Shown here: in pieces, positions 1 to 8,387 of the stretch | Layout of the letters: each line of letters opens with the position of its first letter | Position numbering within the stretch: position 1 is the first letter of the stretch | Assembly (NCBI RefSeq): GCF_900142465.1 | Contig: NZ_FRAX01000001.1 | Location: forward strand, 372,001 to 436,000 | Source of the DNA: Fibrobacter sp. UWH6 | Lineage (GTDB): Bacteria > Fibrobacterota > Fibrobacteria > Fibrobacterales > Fibrobacteraceae | Reading direction: 5' to 3' | Length of the DNA: 64,000 nt | The notes under the pieces: model-generated | Told to the model about the DNA's origin: nothing | Seen by the model: only the letters and a program-made list of their open reading frames with translations | Databases searched by the model: none | Translations under genes and position numbers: made by a program

Positions 1-1381
1 ACAAGTAGGGACTGAAAACTCGGAAGTCTTCAAGCTTGTCGAATGCATTGGCGAAGGTGGCCAGGGTGCGGTCTACACGACGCAAAGAAAGAACCTTCTT
101 GTCAAACTCAGCATCGCCAAGGAAGGTGCCGATGACGTCATCAAGGCAAAGTATAGGCGCTATGGTTCGTTAAGGGGTCGTCGCGACCTTCCGCAGTATC
201 TGGCAAAACCCCTCAGTGAAATCACCCCCGTAGTCAAGGATGGATTCATCGTCTATGGATACGTAATGGAAATGATGGAGGACATGGTTTCGCTCCATTC
301 CCTCTTCCGCAAGAATGGCGAAGACCCCACGGCATATATAAGCCGAATGGGTGGTATCCAGCGGATGTACGTCATCCTTCGAAAGATTGCCGAAATACTG
401 GACGGCATCCACTCTATCGGCTATGTATACGGCGACCTGAATCCCAATAACGTCTTCATCTCGAAGGACCCTGCATATACCGAGGTTCAGCTGATCGACT
501 GCGACAACCTGATGGTTGCCGCGGACTATGATGGGTTCATCTATTACCCAGGATACGGCGCTCCGGAAATACTCAAGGGAATGGCAAGGAACAGTTCCAT
601 TACCGATTCCTGGAGCTATGCTGTCCTTGCTTTCTACACCCTTCGACAGGCAATGCCTTTCCAGGGCAAGATGGTCATGGACGCAGGGACGATGGAACTA
701 TCTCAGCTGGAGCGTAAGGCCGAAGCAGGAGAACTACCCTTCATCGACGAAGACCAGAACAATGCCGCCGCACATGCTCTGCCCAAGGATGTGATGGAAT
801 CCCCGGCCTTGCAGCAGTTGTTCCAGAAGGCATTTGGCAATGACTCGTCACTGAGTTCGCGCCCCGTACTCCAGGAGTGGATCGCCGAGTTCCAGAACTG
901 GGAGTATCGGTTTGTAAAGTGCGCCAACAAGACCTGCGGCTCTGTTTACCTGAAATACAAGGGAGTTGACAAGTGTCCATTTTGCGACGAGAAATCCATC
1001 GAGCCATTCGTCGTTTGTCGCAAGATGATTCGACACGACTTATCCTGCAGCCAGTATGACGCCCCAATTATTGCGGTCGACTCGCCCGTGAAAGTCGAAA
1101 TTTCCATTTCCGAATACAGGATGCTTCAACTGGAAGTGAGGCTGGACGCCAATTCGAAGAAAGTCTATATCAAGCAGCTTGGCGACGAGGACATTACGGT
1201 TGAATGGTCAATCAAAGCCATTGGTGCGGGAAAGAAGGTCGTTCTACGTCCCAACACCCCAATCGGTCTTTCCGTCCTAAACAAGGAAGACAACTTCCTT
1301 CAGTTTGCTGAGTACGCCTTCTGCGAAGGCAATAAGGCTCGGGGAGTTCTAAGGTTCACCTGCGGAGGCCTCAATGGTTAA
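1..1381 (+). CDS. Ser/Thr protein kinase-like protein of a defence operon (5' partial)
   Basis: The reading frame is open from base 2 of the window, so the gene starts outside it; the first internal ATG (266) is not the true start because the glycine-rich loop GEGGQGAVY is encoded upstream of it at about 50-76. The catalytic loop reads YVYGDLNPNN and the metal-binding position reads LIDCDN in place of DFG, a pattern seen in atypical bacterial kinases. After the kinase domain comes a zinc-ribbon-like CANKTCGSVY...CPFC segment and then a roughly 110-residue beta-rich tail. Its stop overlaps the helicase start by 8 bases, so the two are translationally coupled. Known of the family: TerY-P modules combine a vWA protein, a PP2C phosphatase and such a kinase. 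Inferred: it regulates the downstream helicase/McrBC-like proteins by phosphorylation. Confidence 0.8.
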   Translation, partial: QVGTENSEVFKLVECIGEGGQGAVYTTQRKNLLVKLSIAKEGADDVIKAKYRRYGSLRGRRDLPQYLAKPLSEITPVVKDGFIVYGYVMEMMEDMVSLHSLFRKNGEDPTAYISRMGGIQRMYVILRKIAEILDGIHSIGYVYGDLNPNNVFISKDPAYTEVQLIDCDNLMVAADYDGFIYYPGYGAPEILKGMARNSSITDSWSYAVLAFYTLRQAMPFQGKMVMDAGTMELSQLERKAEAGELPFIDEDQNNAAAHALPKDVMESPALQQLFQKAFGNDSSLSSRPVLQEWIAEFQNWEYRFVKCANKTCGSVYLKYKGVDKCPFCDEKSIEPFVVCRKMIRHDLSCSQYDAPIIAVDSPVKVEISISEYRMLQLEVRLDANSKKVYIKQLGDEDITVEWSIKAIGAGKKVVLRPNTPIGLSVLNKEDNFLQFAEYAFCEGNKARGVLRFTCGGLNG

Positions 1382-4300
1382 CAGCGAACTCTACAACATA
1401 GCCTGTTCCTGCGCGAACGAATCCTGCTACACTGACATCGTCTTTGACGGAGATTCGATCCAGCTAAAAAAGTTCGACATCTTGGAATACACGTCAAGTG
1501 GCGCCTTTGTCAATATCCGTGCACGGGACATAGCTCTGTGGCCGGAATCGACAAACGAGACTTTCAATGCAGATTCGCTTTACATCGTCGAATCAGCCGA
1601 GTCGGTCAATGGAAAGACCAAGGTCGAGCTGATCAACTGGACTTTTGGCGGTGAAACCATCATGGGTGCGGACGAAATCGTCCAGGATGTCGTAGTGACC
1701 GATTCACTGATGGAGAGGTTGCCCAAGAACCTGCCGGTCACCAGCGTTAACACGATGGTTTCTTGGTTGAAGACTGAATTCCTATTCGATCTGGGCAATG
1801 AAGAATCCATGTTCTTCCGTGTAGTCGGTGGAAACGGTTCCCAGGATGGTTATTGGTTGGGAAGAAACTGGCTTGCTGAAGTCGTGGAAAAAAGGATCGG
1901 ACAGACGGACTATCTAGTAGTCGAACGTCTGCTGAAATCACCGCAGAAAGCGATGAACGTACAGCGAGGCTGTGCAAAGATCCGCTTCGTCGATGAAAAG
2001 AACGCTGTCGAGGCAAATCCGATATTCAAGGCTCAACTGGCCTTGAGTTCTTCCGACCCGAATTCCATCATCAACCTGTGGCAGCGCTACAACGACGCCG
2101 ACGAGGGCATCCTCAAGAGCCAACAGGAAATCTCCGGCATACTCCGCGTAGATAGCTTTTTCAAGAAGGATGGAAAGACCTGCGCCAATATCCAGAATAG
2201 TTCCGAGAGCATCGAGAATTTCAAGGGTGTGTATGAGGCACTGAAGGAAGACTACTCAATCTCTGTCAGTTCCCCATCCGTCAAGGACCCGTTGCAGGTA
2301 AAGAATGTTGTCTTCAATAGCGAACAGAGAACTATTTCCTGGGAATGGGAGGACAGGCTCCCGCACGAAAGGCTTACTGACGTCGAAATCAGGATTGATT
2401 TCAAACCGTGGGCAGTCCAGTCCAAGAGAAGAAAGGATGCTTTGGACGCAATCAAGTCCAGAAACATACCTATTCCAGCCATTACGGACTTGCTCAACAA
2501 GACCACGGTACCCACATTTGACTCCCAGCTGCCCAAGAACAGAATCCCAAGCGAATTGAGTTTGCGCAAAGCTTTCGGCGACAACAAGCCAAATGACGCC
2601 CAGCTCCGCGCACTAAAGGTTTGCCTTACGTCTCCGGATATCGCATTGGTCCAGGGGCCTCCTGGCACCGGCAAGACGAGTGTCATCCGTGCGCTCCAAA
2701 ACGTCCTCCTGACAGCCGATCCGAGGCATTCTAAGTCTGTACCCAGCATTCTTCTGACAAGCTTCCAGCATGTGGCTGTAGACAATGTCGCCTCCGGAAG
2801 CAAAATCTGGGGGTTGCCGGTATTTCGATTCTATGGCGCCAAGAAGGACAGGGAACAGGTCTTTGAAGGTCTGAAGGCCTGGCAGACAGAGACTGCCGCT
2901 GCCGTCGACAAGCAGATAGACTCCCTCCAGGCCGATGCTGAATATGCGGAGTACGAAAAGCTGATGCGGAGTCTGCGTTGTGCAAAAGACGCCGAATCCG
3001 CCTACGAGATCCGATCCCTTCTCTCGGAAGTCCTGGAACTTGCTGAGAACGAAAATTTCCTGGCTCAGGACGAGGTCCAGAACCTGCAGGAGTGGAAACG
3101 GAGATTCTCGGACAGCAAGAAGGACGAAACCCTGTACTCACTTCTCATGGGCATCCGCATTTCCCCCACCAGCTTTCAGGACGACGGCAAGGTCAACATA
3201 TCCCGTCTACTACGGTACTATGATCTACGAAGAGACGCCATCGTCTGTCCTGCACTGGAACGTGAATACGACCGACTGAAGACTTTTGCCGACTCGGAAC
3301 CGAGTCAGGCCGACTACACATGGCTACACGACCTAAGGAACGAGTGCGTGAACCAGGTGAACCCGGAGGCGATCGGGTCATTGGACAAGACCCTACTCCG
3401 GATGCTTCAGAACTATATCGACAAGACATTGATCCCGAACATCGAGGAACGAGTCAAACACAGCGACATCCATATGATGCAGGTACTCAAGGAGTACCGT
3501 GAATCCGTAGAATTTAAGTCCATCCGTAACGCAATGATGAAGTATGCAGTTACCTTCGCGGCAACGACTCAGCAGTCCAAGAGCGACGCATTCATCAATA
3601 TGCTAGGCAACGAAAATTTCGGCTTTGACTACGTGATTGTAGACGAAGCGGCTCGTGCAAATCCCCTGGACCTGTTCATCCCCATGACATTGGCCCGAAA
3701 GAAGGTCATTCTGGTCGGCGACCACAGACAGCTCCCTCAACTTGTTGAGCAGAACATCCTGGAACAGATGGAAGGCGAGACCGAAAAGTTGGCAGAGCTG
3801 AAACTGTCCATGGAGCAGTCTCTGTTCGAATCTCTTTGGAACTATCTCAAGAACGAGAGAAACGATGGCATCGAACGAACCGTGACGTTGAATGTGCAGT
3901 ACCGTATGCCCAAGAAGCTTGGCGATTTCGTCAGCAAGTATTTCTATGGAGAGGGGCAGGAAATCCTGACCAGCAAGAATCCTCTTGACTGCGAACATTT
4001 CGTATCCCGCTACAAGAAGCTTAATGGCGAAAGCAAGTGTGCAATATGGGAGGATGTGGACGGAAAGGAATCCGGACGAAAGAGCAAGCAGAACGAAGCA
4101 GAGGCTTCACGAATCGTGGAGCGCCTGAAGGAAATCGTTCAGGAGACGAATGAAACCATTGGTGTAATCGCCTCCTATAGCGCCCAGGTAAGACTCATCG
4201 AGAAGATGGTCCAGGAAACGCCCGTGCTGAGCGATGCTGTGGCCCGTCACCAACTGGAAATCGGCTCAATCGACGCTTTCCAGGGAAAGCAGTTCGACAT

Positions 4301-4502
4301 AGTCTTCTTCTCGGTGGTCAGGAACAACAGCCACTCCGGATTCGGCTTCCTTACCATGGACAACCGACTCAACGTGGCTTTCTCCCGCCAGAAGAAACTC
4401 CTTGTAGTTGTCGGCAGCCGCAATATGTTCAGCTCAGGCGAGGCGAAGGAGAATGTACCCGCCTTGAACGCATTCATTGACCTTGCGGATTCGGAGGTCT
4501 AG
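1374..4502 (+). CDS. Upf1/DNA2-like superfamily 1 helicase
   Basis: A 1042-residue protein with complete SF1 helicase motifs in its C-terminal two thirds: Walker A VQGPPGTGKT (about residue 425), Walker B VIVDEAARA (about 755), motif III VGDHRQLPQL, motif IV QYRMPKK (about 841), motif V SIDAFQGKQFD (about 964) and motif VI LNVAFSRQ (about 998). The AAA_11/AAA_12 arrangement is that of Upf1-type RNA/DNA helicases. About 320 residues separate Walker A from Walker B, more than usual, and are predicted to be helical. The N-terminal 400 residues are not recognised. The gene starts inside the kinase gene and is followed 1 base after its stop by the HEPN-like gene. Inferred role: translocase of an RNA- or DNA-targeting defence complex, comparable to the helicase component of coiled-coil McrBC systems. 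Confidence 0.88.
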   Translation: MVNSELYNIACSCANESCYTDIVFDGDSIQLKKFDILEYTSSGAFVNIRARDIALWPESTNETFNADSLYIVESAESVNGKTKVELINWTFGGETIMGADEIVQDVVVTDSLMERLPKNLPVTSVNTMVSWLKTEFLFDLGNEESMFFRVVGGNGSQDGYWLGRNWLAEVVEKRIGQTDYLVVERLLKSPQKAMNVQRGCAKIRFVDEKNAVEANPIFKAQLALSSSDPNSIINLWQRYNDADEGILKSQQEISGILRVDSFFKKDGKTCANIQNSSESIENFKGVYEALKEDYSISVSSPSVKDPLQVKNVVFNSEQRTISWEWEDRLPHERLTDVEIRIDFKPWAVQSKRRKDALDAIKSRNIPIPAITDLLNKTTVPTFDSQLPKNRIPSELSLRKAFGDNKPNDAQLRALKVCLTSPDIALVQGPPGTGKTSVIRALQNVLLTADPRHSKSVPSILLTSFQHVAVDNVASGSKIWGLPVFRFYGAKKDREQVFEGLKAWQTETAAAVDKQIDSLQADAEYAEYEKLMRSLRCAKDAESAYEIRSLLSEVLELAENENFLAQDEVQNLQEWKRRFSDSKKDETLYSLLMGIRISPTSFQDDGKVNISRLLRYYDLRRDAIVCPALEREYDRLKTFADSEPSQADYTWLHDLRNECVNQVNPEAIGSLDKTLLRMLQNYIDKTLIPNIEERVKHSDIHMMQVLKEYRESVEFKSIRNAMMKYAVTFAATTQQSKSDAFINMLGNENFGFDYVIVDEAARANPLDLFIPMTLARKKVILVGDHRQLPQLVEQNILEQMEGETEKLAELKLSMEQSLFESLWNYLKNERNDGIERTVTLNVQYRMPKKLGDFVSKYFYGEGQEILTSKNPLDCEHFVSRYKKLNGESKCAIWEDVDGKESGRKSKQNEAEASRIVERLKEIVQETNETIGVIASYSAQVRLIEKMVQETPVLSDAVARHQLEIGSIDAFQGKQFDIVFFSVVRNNSHSGFGFLTMDNRLNVAFSRQKKLLVVVGSRNMFSSGEAKENVPALNAFIDLADSEV

Positions 4503-4503
4503 T

Positions 4504-5949
4504 ATGAATATAGGTGCCTTATTCTGTAATTCTGACTATCTGCCAAAGGGACATTACGTCGCCCTTCCGGTAATCGCCTGGGACATCGTGGTTGAAAAGG
4601 CTGCAATCCCCAAGAACTACTTTTCCGAATTGATCGTAAAGATCCTATCCGTCGGTGATAAATCAATCAAGGAACTTCACGACCTTACCAATCTGGACGA
4701 GGGACTTATCCGCCATATCCTGGATCACGATCTGAAAAAGGTCGTGTCACAAACCGTAGACAAGTTGCACTTGAAGGGAAACGCGACATCCGATGTCGTC
4801 GAAATTGTAAGGTCCAGGGTGACGGTGCTGCAATCCATGGTGACGGGGCATCTGATTCCGCATCCGGTTCATCGAAACGCATTGACTGCTCTTGACTACG
4901 ACATCAACGAGAAGGGCCGTCCGAAGATCTGTGGCGGGACAAAAGGTAAGCCCAGCACAATCAGTCCCTACATGATTTTTCCAGAAAATATCCAGCTTCC
5001 CGACGTCACGGCGGACGACATCGACACGATGTGGGACGAATACGAATACAACGACAGCGAACTTGCCATATCGGACTATGACGGAATCAAGTCAGAATAT
5101 ATCGAACAGCCAGAAAGGATTGTTTCCGTGACGAGACGGTCCGTGGAAGAAAGCTCCGTAGACTATCTGCTGGTGAAGGTGAACACCTTTGCCGAAGACG
5201 AGGGCTTTGAATGCGTCGATCTCCTTGAACCAACGACAAGCATATCGATGGATTTCCTTACTAGGGAACTGAAGATGTGTATGGAAAATAACGAAGGCAT
5301 AGCCGTTTCTCTCGGCTTGAAGGAAATCGAAATACCTCTTGAACTGGTGGACGTGATTAGCAGTAAGTATCCGAACTTGACCGATGACGTGGTCAACGAG
5401 GTATGCCGATTGCTGACGCTGAAGGACAAGGTTGATGAAAATGCAAAGGACGAAGACCGTATTGACGACCTTCTGCTATCTAGATTTCAGTCACTGTATG
5501 AATGCATACTGAGAGGAAGGGATGTTATTCCTGTTTCAGATGGCGTTGGACTTTTGCTGGACGACGTTTCCAATAAACGTTTATGGCCCAAAAATGCATT
5601 GGAGAATGGTTTATTACGCAAGAACCTGTCCCTTGATGCTGATACCCTGCGTTTATTGACGCCGAAATCAGTTTGGCGTGATGTCGAAGTTGATACAGCT
5701 TCGCTAAAGTCTCTGGTACTTCGTCATCTATTGGCTTATTTCTATGCAAACCAGAATGACGCATGGTTCATAACCCAGCTGGCCAGCAAAGGTGTATTCA
5801 ATGAAACCTTGATGTTTATCTTGGATATGGCTCAGATAAGAAATACGTACCAGCATTACCATGCCAACAGGCAGAGACTACCATATAGCTACGACGAGTT
5901 TTTCGGTATCGTGGAAAAGCAACTTGAAATTATTAACGAGGTATACTAA
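4504..5949 (+). CDS. Defence operon protein with N-terminal winged-helix-like segment and C-terminal HEPN-like motif
   Basis: A 481-residue protein. The ATG at 4504 is chosen because GGAGG lies at 4494-4498 just upstream; an in-frame TTG at 4477 lies inside the helicase gene and has no such site. Residues about 35-75 resemble a winged helix (KSIKELHDLTNLDEGLIRHI). The middle is acidic and unrecognised. The C-terminal helices contain IRNTYQHYH, with R446 and H451 fitting the R-x4-6-H catalytic signature of HEPN ribonucleases, including a polar residue right after the arginine. The stop overlaps the next start (TAATG), so it is part of the operon. Family knowledge: HEPN domains act as RNases in abortive defence, and HEPN proteins occur in CoCoNuT loci. 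The HEPN assignment rests on one motif plus helical context, so it is tentative. Confidence 0.6.
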   Translation: MNIGALFCNSDYLPKGHYVALPVIAWDIVVEKAAIPKNYFSELIVKILSVGDKSIKELHDLTNLDEGLIRHILDHDLKKVVSQTVDKLHLKGNATSDVVEIVRSRVTVLQSMVTGHLIPHPVHRNALTALDYDINEKGRPKICGGTKGKPSTISPYMIFPENIQLPDVTADDIDTMWDEYEYNDSELAISDYDGIKSEYIEQPERIVSVTRRSVEESSVDYLLVKVNTFAEDEGFECVDLLEPTTSISMDFLTRELKMCMENNEGIAVSLGLKEIEIPLELVDVISSKYPNLTDDVVNEVCRLLTLKDKVDENAKDEDRIDDLLLSRFQSLYECILRGRDVIPVSDGVGLLLDDVSNKRLWPKNALENGLLRKNLSLDADTLRLLTPKSVWRDVEVDTASLKSLVLRHLLAYFYANQNDAWFITQLASKGVFNETLMFILDMAQIRNTYQHYHANRQRLPYSYDEFFGIVEKQLEIINEVY

Positions 5950-8387
5950 TGTCTAACAAAAAGAAGAAAGATGGCAAGAAAGGTAAGCTTCCTCCTCCGC
6001 CGATATCTGTATCTTCGTTAAACGATATCTTCGCCAAGAAGGCTGAAGATGTAGTCGGCTCCGCACCCAAGGATATCGAATCCGAGAACCAGCCGAGAAT
6101 CGAGGAAATCCTGGCAAATGCCACAGCCTTGGATGCTACAAAGGAGTTCTTGCCGGAAGACGATAAGAATACCCTTAACCAGCTTTTTGCCGATCTAAAG
6201 GACGCCATCGCCGCATACAAGCAGGCCAAAGGCTCTGTTGAGTCTAGGAATGCCGAACTTGACAAACGTTCGGGTACTTTGGACGACAAAGAATTCAAGC
6301 TGGAAGAAAGAAAGGAATCGTTGGATACCCGCGAGTCTTCCTTGTCCGATCGTGAAACGTCCATATCCAATCGTGAAACATCCCTGCAAGACCGCGAAAA
6401 CAGCTTGAACGCAAGGGATGAATCCATCTGCGACAGGGAACGCAACATCGATACCAGAGAGGCTGATGTCGCCAAGCGCGAAGCCGAGGCTGATGCCGGT
6501 TTCATCGCCAAGGAAGCAATCTGGAAACAGGATGCCGCGGATAAGCTCAACGAAAAACTCCAGGCTATCAGGGATGACCTGAAAACCAAACGTGACCAGT
6601 ACAATGCCGATCACGACCAACTTGTCAAGGACCAGGAGCAATGCCGTCTGGAACTAGGCGCCTACGAAGCCAAGAAGGCTGCACTCAAGGAAACCGAAGA
6701 CAGACTTGTTAAAGAACACGAAGATGCTGTTGCTGACCTGAGGGCGGAATACGACCGAATACTGAGCAGCTACGAAGCGGATTACAAGAAACAGTACGAC
6801 CGACTAGACAAAAGAAATGCTGCCTTGCAGGAGCAGATTTCCCAGTTCAGCGACATTCGTGCAGAACTCGGTGGACATTCAGCCTCGGAAATTAACAAGA
6901 TTATTTCGGGTTTGAAAGCCGAGGTGACAAGGCTGAATCTGGAAGTCCAGAACGTCGGCAGTGCGGAGTTCCAGCAGACTCTCGAAGAGCAGGTCCGGCA
7001 GTACAAGGACGAATGTGAAGCCTTGACCGTAGAGAAGAACGAACTTGACGCAAAACTTCTCCAGTTGCGAAAGAAGGTTTTCGATGTCGATGGTCTCAAG
7101 GCTCTGAACAAGACCCTCGAAACTCACAACAAGGCTTTGGCTGAGGCTCAGAACCAGCTGCAAAACAAGCTGGACGAACTGACCTCCAAGGATAACAACA
7201 AGGATATCTTCGCCGAGTTCCGCGGCATCGACGCTCGCTGTTCGACACCGTACAATGGATTCTCGCAAGCTGACGGAAACCTGAAGACATTCGTCAATGC
7301 GCTCGGCTATCAGCTGAGCCAATACACGCCGAACCTCTTCTATACTCCGCAGACCTTGCAGTTGTTTGTCGGTGGCCTCGCAATGAGCCGATTAATCCTG
7401 CTTCAGGGTATCAGCGGCACTGGCAAGACTAAGCTTGCCCAGGCATTTTCCTCCATAGTCGGTGACAATCTTGACGGTTCGCAGCCGTTCAAGGGACAGG
7501 AAAGATGCAGCTGCATCGTTCCGGTGCAGGCTGGCTGGCGCGACAACCAGGATCTACTTGGTTACTATAATGCGTTCGAAAAGAAATTCTACGAGAAACC
7601 GTTCTCGAAGGGGCTGTACGCAGCCTCCACGCCGGCCTTCAAGAATCGTCTATTCTTCCTCATCCTTGATGAAATGAACCTGTCCCACCCGGAACAATAC
7701 TTTGCCGATTTCATTTCGGCAATGGAACAGGCCAATTCAGTGAGCGACAGTTTTGAGGTCGACTTGCTGTCCGGCATTCCGAACGAGATCATGGAAGACA
7801 AGAACCGCTGGCCTCTCTTCCTCAACAAGGAACGCATTGTCGTCCCGCCGAACGTTTGGTTTATCGGTACCGCAAACCACGACGAAACGACCATGGAATT
7901 TGCGGACAAAACTTACGACCGCGCCCACGTGATGGTGATGGACAAGAATACACAGAAGCCGAACTACACCCGCGTCGGAAAGGGTGCCGCTCACTGGGCT
8001 GCATCGGACCTGAGAGAGGCTTTCGACAACGCACAGAACAGTACTGACGGCAAGAGCAAGGCTGACTGGGTAAAGACCAAACTTGACTCGCTCAAGGATG
8101 TCTTGAAGAAGGAATTCGACGTATCCTTTGGTAATCGACTTGAACGCCAAATCGGCAACTTTGTTCCAGTTGTCTGTGCCGCCGGTGGAACAAAGGAACT
8201 CGCCCTTGACCACCTCATTGCCACCAAGATTATCCGTAGAGGCAAGATTACTGGCCTGTTCGGAGTCCAGAAGGAATCGCTGGAGACCCTCCGCGACGAA
8301 ATCCTCACCGGGATTGGCCTGACGCCAAACTCTCAGACCATAAAGTTGCTTGAACAAGACATCGCCGCCAAGGAACGAGGCGCATAA
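5949..8387 (+). CDS. McrB-like AAA+ NTPase with long N-terminal coiled coil
   Basis: An 812-residue protein. After a low-complexity lysine/proline start, residues about 95-180 form an unusually regular run of heptads of the type LSDRETS, ISNRETS, LQDRENS; the coiled coil then continues in less regular form to about residue 410. The AAA+ domain follows: Walker A GISGTGKTKL (about 488), Walker B LILDEMNLSHPEQY (about 571) typical of McrB-family proteins, and a sensor segment IGTANHDETT (about 640) where McrB proteins have an MNTAD-type motif, with a DRA arginine-finger candidate close by. Known: McrB hydrolyses GTP and drives the McrC nuclease. TAATG overlaps on both sides show tight coupling. 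The N-terminal coil in place of a DNA-reading domain is the hallmark of the CoCoNuT class. Confidence 0.85.
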   Translation: MSNKKKKDGKKGKLPPPPISVSSLNDIFAKKAEDVVGSAPKDIESENQPRIEEILANATALDATKEFLPEDDKNTLNQLFADLKDAIAAYKQAKGSVESRNAELDKRSGTLDDKEFKLEERKESLDTRESSLSDRETSISNRETSLQDRENSLNARDESICDRERNIDTREADVAKREAEADAGFIAKEAIWKQDAADKLNEKLQAIRDDLKTKRDQYNADHDQLVKDQEQCRLELGAYEAKKAALKETEDRLVKEHEDAVADLRAEYDRILSSYEADYKKQYDRLDKRNAALQEQISQFSDIRAELGGHSASEINKIISGLKAEVTRLNLEVQNVGSAEFQQTLEEQVRQYKDECEALTVEKNELDAKLLQLRKKVFDVDGLKALNKTLETHNKALAEAQNQLQNKLDELTSKDNNKDIFAEFRGIDARCSTPYNGFSQADGNLKTFVNALGYQLSQYTPNLFYTPQTLQLFVGGLAMSRLILLQGISGTGKTKLAQAFSSIVGDNLDGSQPFKGQERCSCIVPVQAGWRDNQDLLGYYNAFEKKFYEKPFSKGLYAASTPAFKNRLFFLILDEMNLSHPEQYFADFISAMEQANSVSDSFEVDLLSGIPNEIMEDKNRWPLFLNKERIVVPPNVWFIGTANHDETTMEFADKTYDRAHVMVMDKNTQKPNYTRVGKGAAHWAASDLREAFDNAQNSTDGKSKADWVKTKLDSLKDVLKKEFDVSFGNRLERQIGNFVPVVCAAGGTKELALDHLIATKIIRRGKITGLFGVQKESLETLRDEILTGIGLTPNSQTIKLLEQDIAAKERGA

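Noticed and set aside
4477-4503. Upstream TTG start for the HEPN-like gene
   Set aside because: It lies in the helicase gene without ribosome binding site; ATG at 4504 directly follows GGAGGT.
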